A stretch of 36,078 nucleotides of DNA from contig JADZDP010000186.1 in the NCBI GenBank assembly GCA_020850995.1, positions 1-36,078 on the forward strand, in the 5' to 3' direction. Below are positions 6,897 to 14,813 of the stretch, in pieces. Both the position numbers and the translations under genes were made by a program. Source of the stretch: Deltaproteobacteria bacterium. Lineage in GTDB: Bacteria; Myxococcota; UBA727; VGSZ01. The notes beneath the pieces were generated by a model. That model had not been told where the DNA came from and ran no database searches. It worked only from the letters and a program-made list of their open reading frames with translations. Positions within the stretch are counted from its first letter, which is position 1, and every line of letters begins with the position of its first letter.

Positions 6897-8741
6897 TCAG
6901 CTCTTGCCGACCTTGGACGCGACGCCCTTGAACATCACAACCGTCCGCTCGAGTTGCTCGCGGCCGCTCTTGAGAGCGTCGGCGTCTTGCATGGCGATGG
7001 CGCGCTTGGCCCGCTCGACGACCTGGTGGGCCTTCTTGAGCGCGTCATCGCCGAAGTCGGAGGAGCCGATGACATCGCGCACCACCGGCATCAGGCGCTC
7101 GATCTCGCGCACGGCGCGCTCGGCGTTGGTGCGCTGCTCGGCGAAGGCCTCCTGCGTCTTCTCCGCCACCGCGAAGGCCTCGTTGTCCTTGATGATGTTC
7201 TGCATCTCCTCTTCGGTGAGCTTGTTGGTCGCGGTCACCTGGATGCTCTGCTCTGCGCCGGTGGCACGGTCGCGGGCCGACACCGCGACGATGCCGTCCG
7301 GTGAGATGTCGAAGTTGACGTCGATCTCGACCGAACCGCGCGGCGCGCGGGGCAAGCCGGTGAGCAAGAACTCGCCGAGCAGCTCGTTGGCCGACGCGAT
7401 CTCGCTGTCGCCCTGCAGCACCACGATCTTGACCGCGATCTGGTCGTCGCGCGTGGTGGTGAAGACGTGCGAGGCGCTGGTAGGCACGGTGCTGTTGGCC
7501 GGGATCAGCGTGTTGAAGTACCCACCCGCGATCATGATGCCGAGATTGTGCGGCGTGACGTCGAGGAGCAAGAGGTCGGGCTGGCCGGTCCCGGTCTTGG
7601 TGAGCGCCGAGGCCTGCACTGCTGCCCCGAGCGCCACCACCTCGTCGGGGTGGACGTTCTTCGAGGGCTCCATGCCAAAATAGCTGCGCACCGACTCCTG
7701 CACCTTCGGCATGCGCGTCATGCCACCGACCAAGATGACGTCCTGCAGCTCGTCCTTGCGGATCTTCGCCTCTTTGAGCATCCGATCGCAGATCTCGACG
7801 CAGCGCTCGACCAGGTCGCCGCACATCTCTTCGAGCTTCTCGCGCGTCAGCGTGCGCTGCAGGTGCAAGGCGTCGCTCTTCCCCGTCGACATGATGAAGG
7901 GCAGGTTGATCTCGGTCGACGCCGTGACCGACAGCTCCATCTTGGCCTTCTCGGCCGCGTCGCGCAGGCGCTGCAGGGCCATCACGTCCTGCCGCAGGTC
8001 GACCTTGTGCTCCTTGGCGAAGCCGAACACCAGCCACTCGACGATGCGCTGATCGAAGTCCTCGCCGCCGAGGTAGGTGTCGCCGGCGGTGGCCAGCACC
8101 TCGAAGACGCCGTCTTGGATGTCGAGCACGGAGATATCGAAGGTGCCGCCGCCGAGGTCGAACACCGCCACGCGCTTCTTGACGTTCTTCTTGTAGCCGT
8201 ACGCCAGCGCCGCTGCCGTTGGCTCGTTGATGATGCGAATGACGTCGAGGCCCGCGATCTTGCCCGCGTCTTTGGTGGCCTGACGTTGGCCGTCGTTGAA
8301 GTAAGCGGGGATGGTGACGACCGCCTTCTCCACCGGCGTGCCGAAGTATTCCTCGGCCACCTTCTTCATCTCGCCGAGCACCATGGCCGACAGCTCGGGC
8401 ACCGAGTACACCTTGTCGCGCAGCTCGATGCGCGCGTCGCCGGTGGGGCCCTCGACGATCTTGTACGGGTAGACCTGGCGCGCCTGCTGCACCACGGGGT
8501 GTGCGTACTTGCGACCGATGAGGCGCTTGGCGGCGTACACGGTGTTCTGCGCGTTGGTGATCGCCTGGCGCTTGGCGATGTGGCCCACCAGCCGCCGCCC
8601 ACTCTCGGCGATGGCCACGATGGACGGGGTGGTCTTGTAGCTGCCGCGGTTGGCGATGACCTTCGGCATGCCACCTTCAACGGTGGCGACGCAGCTGTTG
8701 GTCGTCCCCAGGTCGATGCCGATGACGCGCTCTTCCGACAT
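6897..8741 (-). CDS. dnaK: DnaK-type Hsp70 chaperone (paralogue)
   Basis: A 614-residue Hsp70: an ATPase that binds and releases unfolded segments with a J-protein and exchange factor. The ATG at 8739-8741 is preceded by a G-run and begins MSEERVIGIDLGTTNS, the phosphate-1 loop. Also present are IINEPTAAALAYGY, VFDLGGGTFDISVLD, and VGGMTRMPKVQ (usual form GGSTRIP). The substrate domain starts LLLLDVTPHNLGIMIAGGYF, differing from canonical DnaK (TPLSLGIETLGG). The lid is shorter, ending FKGVASKVGKS without the acidic EEVK-type tail. These differences argue for a specialised paralogue rather than the main DnaK; no grpE or dnaJ of the usual operon is adjacent. Upstream frame extension to 9059 would overlap the J gene and is rejected. 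Confidence 0.95.
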   Translation of the reverse strand: MSEERVIGIDLGTTNSCVATVEGGMPKVIANRGSYKTTPSIVAIAESGRRLVGHIAKRQAITNAQNTVYAAKRLIGRKYAHPVVQQARQVYPYKIVEGPTGDARIELRDKVYSVPELSAMVLGEMKKVAEEYFGTPVEKAVVTIPAYFNDGQRQATKDAGKIAGLDVIRIINEPTAAALAYGYKKNVKKRVAVFDLGGGTFDISVLDIQDGVFEVLATAGDTYLGGEDFDQRIVEWLVFGFAKEHKVDLRQDVMALQRLRDAAEKAKMELSVTASTEINLPFIMSTGKSDALHLQRTLTREKLEEMCGDLVERCVEICDRMLKEAKIRKDELQDVILVGGMTRMPKVQESVRSYFGMEPSKNVHPDEVVALGAAVQASALTKTGTGQPDLLLLDVTPHNLGIMIAGGYFNTLIPANSTVPTSASHVFTTTRDDQIAVKIVVLQGDSEIASANELLGEFLLTGLPRAPRGSVEIDVNFDISPDGIVAVSARDRATGAEQSIQVTATNKLTEEEMQNIIKDNEAFAVAEKTQEAFAEQRTNAERAVREIERLMPVVRDVIGSSDFGDDALKKAHQVVERAKRAIAMQDADALKSGREQLERTVVMFKGVASKVGKS

Positions 8742-8761
8742 GCATCCCCCCCGGGGCGCGG

Positions 8762-8779
8762 CGCACCCGCTCGGGTGCG
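8762..8779 (-). promoter_or_regulatory. Hairpin just upstream of the dnaK start
   Basis: CGCACCC (8762-8768) and GGGTGCG (8773-8779) form a 7-bp stem with a four-base loop, about 20 bases before the dnaK ATG on the minus-strand transcript. It could affect translation initiation. No CIRCE-type operator is present. Confidence 0.35.
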
Positions 8780-8867
8780 GCGTCCTGGGCAACCCGGGGC
8801 CGGCCCGCCCGACCCCGCAAACCCTGAGGATGCACAGCTTGGGCCCGCGATTCAACCGCAGAGTCGA

Positions 8868-8893
8868 GCTGGAGCCGGTACCAAGGCTCCAGC
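8868..8893 (-). promoter_or_regulatory. Perfect 9-bp hairpin between J gene and dnaK
   Basis: GCTGGAGCC (8868-8876) pairs perfectly with GGCTCCAGC (8885-8893) around an 8-base loop. It lies in the 218-base spacer between the stop of the J-domain gene and the dnaK ATG. There is no following U-run on the minus strand, so it is more likely an attenuator, RNA-processing site or mRNA stabiliser than a classic terminator. Confidence 0.4.
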
Positions 8894-8959
8894 CAAGCGC
8901 CACCCGCGCCGCGTGGCCCCGGGCACCCGCGCGCGGGGCGACCGCACCAGCACTCGGGC

Positions 8960-10210
8960 TCAGCTCTGGCGCTTGCCCACTTTGTGCAACTCCTTGGCAC
9001 GCGCGTTGGCCGGCTCGAGATGGAGCCACCGGTCGGCGGCGCGCAGCAGGATGGCCCACTTGGAGTCGGCGTGGGCCGCCTCGGCGAGCGCCTCCCAGGC
9101 GCGCGGGTTCTTCGGCTCAGCCTCGGCCGCCTGTTGCGCGAGCTTGGCGGCACGCACCGGGCGCTTGAGCTTCATGAGCACCGTCGAGACCTCGACCAGA
9201 AGTGGTGCGTCGTTGGCTCGCGCGGCTACCTCGGCGACCTCGTCGGCAACGCGATTGAGCTCGTCCGCCATGTCGCGCATGTCCGACGGCGACGCCACGA
9301 TCTGGTTGATGCGCTTCATCATGGTGCCCGCGCGCGCGCGCTCTGCCTGCAGCACGATGACGTCGACCTTGGCCTTGAGCCCCTCGTCATAGCCTGCCGC
9401 CAGGCGCGCGTGATTGGCGGCCTCGTCGAGCTTGCCGGCGCGCTTTGCCTCGTCGGCCAGCTCGAGGTACTCGCGCGCCTTGCGCATGCGCTCGGCCATG
9501 GGGTTGCGCTTGAGGCGCTGCTCCTTCATGCGCTCCGCGTTGCGCTCGTCACGCCGCTTGGCCTCGTCGACCTTGCGCTTCTCCTGCGCCAAGAGCTCGA
9601 GCTCTGCCTCCTCCTCGGGCGTCAGCTCGATGCTGGCGGTGTCATCGTACGTCGCGCGCCTCTGCGGATCCTGCAGCGTGTCGTACGCCAGCTTCATCGC
9701 GCGGAAGATGCGGTCCAGGCGCTCGCGGTAGCTGCCGAGGTTCTTTCTGAAAAACGCGTCGGGGTGGAACTCCTTGGATGACTTGAAGTACGCGTTCTTG
9801 ATCTCGGCCGGCGTAGCCGTCCGCTTGCTGCCGAGCAGTTTGTAGTAGCTCCAGCTCTCGAGGTTCATCTCGACGAACAGGATGCGCTTGCGTTGCTCCT
9901 CGCTGAGGTCGGCGGGCTCCGACAGGTCGACCATCGAGAACACGATGCCCCGGTACGGGTCGGGACCCGACGCTGCGCCGGCTCGGCCCGTGCTGACGCG
10001 CAGCACGGCGCCCTTGCGCGCCAAGCTCTCGAGCACCGACGCGGCGCGCTGCGGCTCAACCACCGCTTCCTTGATGAGATCGGCCGCCGTGACGCGGCGC
10101 CCGAGGATGCGCGAGACGACGAAGCCCTCTTCGGGGGTCAGCGGCAATTTGGTGATATCGACGCCGGCGCCGACCTCGTACGCAGACTCCGGTTCGGGCG
10201 TCGTCGACAT
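8960..10210 (-). CDS. J-domain protein with N-terminal helical module and TPR-like C-terminus
   Basis: A 416-residue co-chaperone. A J domain occupies about residues 119-190 (YYKLLGSKRTATPAEIKNAYF, then HPD at 149-151, then MKLAYDTLQDPQRRATYD), which stimulates the ATPase of an Hsp70. It is preceded by a ~50-residue helical module (EGFVVSRILGRRVTAADLI...). It is followed by a charged coiled coil (about 195-250) and TPR-like helices (AKLAQQAAEAEPKNPRAWEALAEAA). It lacks the Gly/Phe and zinc-finger regions of DnaJ, so it is a type III J protein. It lies upstream of dnaK on the same strand, suggesting a dedicated pair. The ATG at 10208-10210 lacks a strong ribosome site. It is divergent from mazG with 62 bases between. 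Confidence 0.93.
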   Translation of the reverse strand: MSTTPEPESAYEVGAGVDITKLPLTPEEGFVVSRILGRRVTAADLIKEAVVEPQRAASVLESLARKGAVLRVSTGRAGAASGPDPYRGIVFSMVDLSEPADLSEEQRKRILFVEMNLESWSYYKLLGSKRTATPAEIKNAYFKSSKEFHPDAFFRKNLGSYRERLDRIFRAMKLAYDTLQDPQRRATYDDTASIELTPEEEAELELLAQEKRKVDEAKRRDERNAERMKEQRLKRNPMAERMRKAREYLELADEAKRAGKLDEAANHARLAAGYDEGLKAKVDVIVLQAERARAGTMMKRINQIVASPSDMRDMADELNRVADEVAEVAARANDAPLLVEVSTVLMKLKRPVRAAKLAQQAAEAEPKNPRAWEALAEAAHADSKWAILLRAADRWLHLEPANARAKELHKVGKRQS

Positions 10211-10272
10211 CGAGGAAGGATGCTATCGGCGCATCGCCCCTCGGCTCAAGAAGCGTTTTCACTGGAGCACCC

Positions 10273-11127
10273 GTGCCCCCACTGCGCCGCCATGCCGCCG
10301 AACAGTTCCTCGCGCTGTGCGACACCATGACGCGCCTGCGCGGCCCGGACGGGTGCCCCTGGGACCATGAGCAGACGCTCAAGACGCTGCGCCCCTACCT
10401 GCTCGAGGAGGCGCACGAGGTGCTCGAGGTGCTCGATGCCCTCGACGACGACGGCGGCGGGCCGCGCGTGGCCGAGCACAAAGAGGAGCTCGGTGACCTG
10501 TTGTTGCAGATCGTCTTTCAGACCGAGATCCAGCGCGAGCACGGGCGCTTCGACATCGGCGACGTGTGCGCCGCCATCACCGACAAGCTCGTGCGCCGCC
10601 ACCCCCACATCTTCGCCCTCGAGGTCCCCGAGGGCACACCGGGGTCGAAGGAGGGTTGGGAGGCCATCAAGCGCAAAGAGCGCGCCGCCAAGGCCCAACA
10701 GAAGCAGAGCGCCCTCGATGGCGTGCCCAAGCACCTGCCCGCCCTGCTGCGCGCCTACCGCACCGGCGAGAAGGCGCGCGGCGCCGGCTTCGACTGGCCG
10801 AGCCACCACGGCGTCGTCGACAAGATCAAAGAGGAGCTCGGTGAGCTCGAGGAGGCCTTGGCCACGGGCGACAACGCCAAGATCAGCCACGAGCTCGGCG
10901 ACCTCCTGTATGCGCTGGTGAACCTGTCGCGCCACTTCGAGATCGACCCCGAGGGCGCCGTGCGGGCCACCATCGCGCGCTTCGAGGAGCGCTTTCGTTT
11001 GGTCGAGGAGAGCCTGGCCGCCGAGGGCAAGACGCCCGAGAAGGAACACCTCGACGAGCTCGAGCGCCGCTGGCAAGCGGCCAAGCGCACTATCGACGCC
11101 CGAACACGCGGCGCAGGCGGCGCGTGA
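10273..11127 (+). CDS. mazG: Nucleoside triphosphate pyrophosphohydrolase MazG
   Basis: A 284-residue enzyme that hydrolyses NTPs/dNTPs to monophosphates and pyrophosphate. The start is GTG at 10273, preceded by GGAG; the nearby ATG at 10292 is out of frame. Two MazG domains are visible. The N-terminal one has LRGPDGCPWDHEQTLKTLRPYL, EEAHEVLEVLD and KEELGDLLLQIVF, the EExxE/ExxD magnesium-binding helices. The C-terminal one has DKIKEELGELEEAL and HELGDLLYALVNLSR. The linker (KLVRRHPHIFALE, then GSKEGWEAIK) matches full-length MazG. The last 38 bases overlap the convergent murJ gene. Confidence 0.96.
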   Translation: MPPLRRHAAEQFLALCDTMTRLRGPDGCPWDHEQTLKTLRPYLLEEAHEVLEVLDALDDDGGGPRVAEHKEELGDLLLQIVFQTEIQREHGRFDIGDVCAAITDKLVRRHPHIFALEVPEGTPGSKEGWEAIKRKERAAKAQQKQSALDGVPKHLPALLRAYRTGEKARGAGFDWPSHHGVVDKIKEELGELEEALATGDNAKISHELGDLLYALVNLSRHFEIDPEGAVRATIARFEERFRLVEESLAAEGKTPEKEHLDELERRWQAAKRTIDARTRGAGGA

Positions 11128-12676
11128 GGCCGCCCGCCACCTGCTCGACACCCTCGAGCTTGCAGAGGAGCGCGCCGCCCCCGTAGATGGCCATCGCGGC
11201 GCTCACGGCCACGCCAAGCACCACGACGTTGGTAGGCGTGAGCCCACGGGGCCAGTCGCCGAAGCGCTGCACGCCGTACGCGGCCGCCACGGCGATGCAC
11301 GACAACAACGCCTGCAGAGCTACCGGACGCACGAACTTCTCGGTGTGCAGGTCGCCGATCTTGCGCCGCAAGAGCAGCACCAAGAGCCCGGTCTGGATGA
11401 ACGACGAGAGCGAGAGCGTGAGCGCCAGGCCGGCGACGCCGTAGGAGAGCAGCGCCACGCCGATGAGGAGGTTCGACACCAACACGAAGGCGCTCACCAC
11501 CACGGGCGTGCGCTGATCACCGAGCGCATAGAACACCTGCGCGGTGGCCCTGGTGCCGCTCATGGCGACGAGCCCAGGCGCGAACGCCAGCGCGGCCGAC
11601 GCCGTCTGTTGCACGTCGTACCAGGTGAACGCGCCGTGCAGGTACAAGACGCTGGTGATGGGGACCGCGATAGCGCCAAGCCCCAGCGCCGCTGGCAGCG
11701 CGATGAGGTTCGTGAGGCTCATCGCGAAGCGCCAGGTGCCCTTCAGCTCCTCGATGCGGTTGCCCGCGGCCTGCTCGTTCATGGTGGTGAAGGAGCCCTG
11801 CGCGATGGCGATGGCGAAGATGCCGATAGCCATCTCCATCAAGCGGTCGGCGTAGTTGTAGTAGCTGACGCTGCCCTCATCGAGGTAGCTGGCCAGTTGG
11901 CGCAGCACGATGATGTTGAGCTGATAGACGGCAAGCCCGAACAGGCCCGGGACGAACTTGAGCAGCGCGCCCTTGACCGCAGGCTCGAGGGAGAGGCGCG
12001 GGCGCGCCAACAAGCCCAGGCGCGCCAGGGCGGGCGCCTGCACGAGCACCTGCACGACGCCGCCCACGAGCACGCCGACGACGGCGCCCATGATGCGGTG
12101 CTCGGGGGGAAAGGTGAGCGCCCCGATGATGGTGAAGGCGATCATCGAGATGTTGAGCACGATGGGCGCCAACGCCGGCACGGCATAGACGTCGTGGGCG
12201 TTCAACACGGCCATGGAGATGCCCACCAGCGCCATGGTGATGACCACCGGGAACAGCCAGCGGGTCAGCTCCACGCAGTGCGCGAACTTGGCGGGCTCGT
12301 CGAGGAAGCCGGAGGCGAAGGCGGTGACCAGGGCCGGTGCGCCGAGCACGCCGAGCACCGACAAGAGCAGCACGGCGACCAGGGTCCAGCCGAGCATGCC
12401 GGCGTAGAAGCGCCGGGCCGCCGCGTCGCCGTCGCGGGTGCGCACGGTCTGGTAGGCCGGCTGCACCACCGCGGTCATGGTGCCCTCGGCCACCAGGCGA
12501 CGCATGACGTTCGGGATGGTGAACGCCATGTAGAACACGTCGGTGAGCCCGCTGGCGCCGAAGTAATGCGAGATCGCCGTCTCGCGGATGAGCCCGCCCA
12601 CGCGCGACACCGTGGTCAACGCCACCAGCACCCCAGCGTTCCTGGTGATCCGCCCCTCGTGCTCGGCGTTGGCCAT
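11090..12676 (-). CDS. murJ: Lipid II flippase MurJ
   Basis: A 528-residue polytopic inner-membrane protein of the MATE/MVF-like superfamily that moves lipid II across the membrane for peptidoglycan synthesis. The N-terminus is typical of MurJ: RNAGVLVALTTVSRVGGLIRE, then ISHYFGASGLTDVFYMAF, PNVMRRLVAEG and VVQPAYQ. Many hydrophobic segments follow, about 14 by inspection. Conserved YNYADRLMEM and IAIAQGSF occur in the middle. The ATG at 12674-12676 has GGGAG upstream. It is divergent from rpsT with 98 bases between. Its C-terminus (LTRRLRRVFGRR) overlaps the 3' end of mazG by 38 bases on the opposite strand. Confidence 0.97.
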   Translation of the reverse strand: MANAEHEGRITRNAGVLVALTTVSRVGGLIRETAISHYFGASGLTDVFYMAFTIPNVMRRLVAEGTMTAVVQPAYQTVRTRDGDAAARRFYAGMLGWTLVAVLLLSVLGVLGAPALVTAFASGFLDEPAKFAHCVELTRWLFPVVITMALVGISMAVLNAHDVYAVPALAPIVLNISMIAFTIIGALTFPPEHRIMGAVVGVLVGGVVQVLVQAPALARLGLLARPRLSLEPAVKGALLKFVPGLFGLAVYQLNIIVLRQLASYLDEGSVSYYNYADRLMEMAIGIFAIAIAQGSFTTMNEQAAGNRIEELKGTWRFAMSLTNLIALPAALGLGAIAVPITSVLYLHGAFTWYDVQQTASAALAFAPGLVAMSGTRATAQVFYALGDQRTPVVVSAFVLVSNLLIGVALLSYGVAGLALTLSLSSFIQTGLLVLLLRRKIGDLHTEKFVRPVALQALLSCIAVAAAYGVQRFGDWPRGLTPTNVVVLGVAVSAAMAIYGGGALLCKLEGVEQVAGGLTRRLRRVFGRR

Positions 12677-12734
12677 CAGCTCCCTTTACAGGTTCCCACG
12701 CAGCCACTACCAGCCGGGGCTCCCCTTCATTCCA

Positions 12735-12748
12735 GAGCCTTCGGGCTC
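12735..12748 (+). promoter_or_regulatory. UUCG hairpin in the rpsT leader
   Basis: GAGCC (12735-12739), TTCG loop, GGCTC (12744-12748) form a small stable stem 26 bases before the rpsT ATG. S20 is known to autoregulate in enterobacteria, so a leader structure is plausible, but a role for this hairpin is inference. Confidence 0.3.
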
Positions 12749-12774
12749 AGAAGCACGAACCAGAGCACCAACCT

Positions 12775-13110
12775 ATGGCCAGTCACAAGTCCGCCTGGAA
12801 GCGTCACCTGCAGTCCGAAAAGCGCCGCGCGCGCAACCGCACCGTCAAGAGCGCGCTCAAGACCCAGGTGAAGAAGGCACGCGAGGAGATCGCGGGCGGC
12901 AAGGTCTCCCCCGTCGCCGGCGAAGTGAAGGCCGCGGTCTCGGTCATCGCCAAGGCGAAGTCGAGCGGCGCCCTGCACTGGCGTACCGCGGCCCGCCGCA
13001 TGTCGCGCCTGATGAAGCAGGCCGCCAAGGGCGGCGGCACCAACGCGGCGTCGGCCACCGAGAAGCCGAAGCGCACCGCGCGCGCCCCCAAGGCCGCCAA
13101 GAAGGCCTGA
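12775..13110 (+). CDS. rpsT: 30S ribosomal protein S20 with extended C-terminus
   Basis: A 111-residue basic protein that binds 16S rRNA early in 30S assembly. The N-terminus, MASHKSAWKRHLQSEKRRAR followed by NRTVKSALKT, is characteristic. ALHWRTAARRMSRLMKQAAK matches the conserved C-terminal helix. The family is usually about 87 residues; here an Ala/Lys/Arg tail of roughly 24 residues (EKPKRTARAPKAAKKA at its end) is added. The ribosome site is weak. Its TGA stop at 13108-13110 directly abuts the TCA (reverse-strand TGA) of the next gene, forming TGATCA with no spacer. Confidence 0.96.
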   Translation: MASHKSAWKRHLQSEKRRARNRTVKSALKTQVKKAREEIAGGKVSPVAGEVKAAVSVIAKAKSSGALHWRTAARRMSRLMKQAAKGGGTNAASATEKPKRTARAPKAAKKA

Positions 13111-14748
13111 TCAGGGCGCGGCCGCGACGCGGCAGGCGGCGGCCGAGAGGACCCGCCCCGCGTGCCGTGTGGCCGCTTGCACGAACGATTCGCGACCGGT
13201 GGGTCGGGCGAGGCGCGGCGCGAGATCGCGATCGAGCACCATGGCCGCAACCACGAGCGCGCGGCCCAGCTCCGACATCGGGCGGCGCAGCACCGACAGC
13301 TCCCCGGGCAGGGCCCGCGCCGCGTCGGCTGCCGCCTCGATGACGGGGGCTCGCAAGCGCAGGGCCGCCTCCACGCCGGCGACGCGGGCGCGCTCGAGCA
13401 CCTCTGCCACCAGCACCGCCGCCCCCTCGCCGCTCACGGCGCCGCGCGCCACCAGCGCACGATCGAAGGCCGCACGGCGGCGCGCGCGGCGCACCGGCGC
13501 CGGGCACCCCTCGGCCTCCATCGGACCCATCAGGCCGAACAGCTCCACCACCGCCGCCGCGAGGCGCGCCGCCAACGCGTCGCCCTCGTCGTCGACGCGA
13601 GCGCAGGCGGCGGCGCGCGCAGCCAGGTCCGCGACACGCACGCGCACCGGCTCGCCCTCCGCGGAGACGCGCGTACCTTTGCGAGGCACCAGGCCGCCCA
13701 AGCCCTCATCACACGCGCTCGGCGGCAACACCTCCATCCGGGGCGCGAGCGCGCGACACACGCGCACGACGAGCGGCCAGGGCCGCGCCAGGGCCCCATC
13801 CACCGGGGCGCCCTGGAGCGCCCGCAGGGCGGCCGGGGAGCGCGGCAGCGCGCGCTCGGCCACGGCGAAGGCGTCGTCGAGGCGGCGGAGGTGCTCGAGC
13901 AGCGCCGCCTCTTCGGCGGCCAGACCGATAGCCGCCAGGCGCTCGCCCCCGAGCGGCTCCACGCCATCGCCGAGCGCGAGAACCAGCGCGCGCAGGGCTG
14001 CGGGCTCGCTGCGCAGGGCCGCATCGCGGGCGCCACGCTCGAGCTGCACGATCTCGCGCGCACGGGCGAGCAGCCGGCACAGCTCGGGCGCCGCCTCGCC
14101 GAGCGCGTCGCGCAGCGCGGGCGCGATCGCGATGGCATCGAGGAGCGCTGCGGCCTCCGCCCGCGAGCGCGCGCTCGCCTCGAGCAGGGCGCGAAAGCCG
14201 CCCGGCCGTGCCGTGGCCAACAGGAGGCCCCGAACGGCGCGCAGCCGTCGCCGCGCCAACGGGAACGCGACCACGAGCTCCGCCGCCTCGCCCGCCGCTC
14301 GCAAGGCGGGGTCGGCGTGTCGCGCGAGCGCGGCGATCGCCTGGGGCTCGCACTCCTGCGCGAGCCGGCGTGCGATCTCGCCGCGCTGGACCCCAAGCGC
14401 CGCCAGCGCGCGCGCCATCGCCTCCGCCGCGGGCCGCGCGTGCTGGCTCACCGAGGGGCTCGCTCCCAGGACACGGCGCGGCATCGATCCCGAAGGCTCC
14501 ACCGCATCTTCATCCGAGTAGGTTTTGCATGTGTTTTTATGGCGTTGCACCTCAAAGCTCGTGGGACACATGACCTCGGTGCCGGCGCGAAGCCGCTCGA
14601 AGGCCGGCAGGCGCGGGTTGAGGCGGCGCAGGAGAGGCGCCAGGCGGGCGTCGCCACAGACCAGGGCGGCGAGGTCGGCCATGGCTTGGGTGCCATCGGC
14701 AATCACGATGGCTCGCTTGGTGGCTGTAGCGGCGGTGGTGGCGTGCAT
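13111..14748 (-). CDS. Unassigned protein with LysM-like N-terminus
   Basis: A 545-residue protein. The ATG at 14746-14748 (MHATTAATATKRAIVIADG) is chosen because AGGGAG precedes it by 6 bases; the frame is open to 14832. Residues about 10-66 (IVIADGTQAMADLAALVCGD, LLRRLNPRLPAFERLRAG, TEVMCPTSFEV) follow the layout of a LysM-type domain, as in phage-tail or envelope proteins: a beta strand, a helix after G-D, an N-P turn, then R-x-G-T. The rest (about 120-545) is nearly all helical, very rich in Ala/Arg/Leu, with no motif I know. There is no signal peptide. A GC-poor patch near 14515-14563 encodes residues 66-77, unlike the rest. It is the last gene of a three-gene minus-strand block, separated from the previous one by a 161-bp palindromic element. 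Confidence 0.65.
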   Translation of the reverse strand: MHATTAATATKRAIVIADGTQAMADLAALVCGDARLAPLLRRLNPRLPAFERLRAGTEVMCPTSFEVQRHKNTCKTYSDEDAVEPSGSMPRRVLGASPSVSQHARPAAEAMARALAALGVQRGEIARRLAQECEPQAIAALARHADPALRAAGEAAELVVAFPLARRRLRAVRGLLLATARPGGFRALLEASARSRAEAAALLDAIAIAPALRDALGEAAPELCRLLARAREIVQLERGARDAALRSEPAALRALVLALGDGVEPLGGERLAAIGLAAEEAALLEHLRRLDDAFAVAERALPRSPAALRALQGAPVDGALARPWPLVVRVCRALAPRMEVLPPSACDEGLGGLVPRKGTRVSAEGEPVRVRVADLAARAAACARVDDEGDALAARLAAAVVELFGLMGPMEAEGCPAPVRRARRRAAFDRALVARGAVSGEGAAVLVAEVLERARVAGVEAALRLRAPVIEAAADAARALPGELSVLRRPMSELGRALVVAAMVLDRDLAPRLARPTGRESFVQAATRHAGRVLSAAACRVAAAP

Positions 14749-14813
14749 GAGCGGCTCCCTGGGCCTTCGGGCGGAAGGGGCGCCGCGCAGGCGCGCCCCG
14801 TGCTGCGCGACTA

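Noticed and set aside
8742..9059. 106-residue N-terminal extension of DnaK
   Set aside because: Every Hsp70 starts close to the IGIDLGTTNS loop, and the extension overlaps the J-domain gene in another frame.
8742..10272. CIRCE or other standard heat-shock operator near the J/DnaK genes
   Set aside because: No TTAGCACTC-N9-GAGTGCTAA-like sequence is present before either gene.
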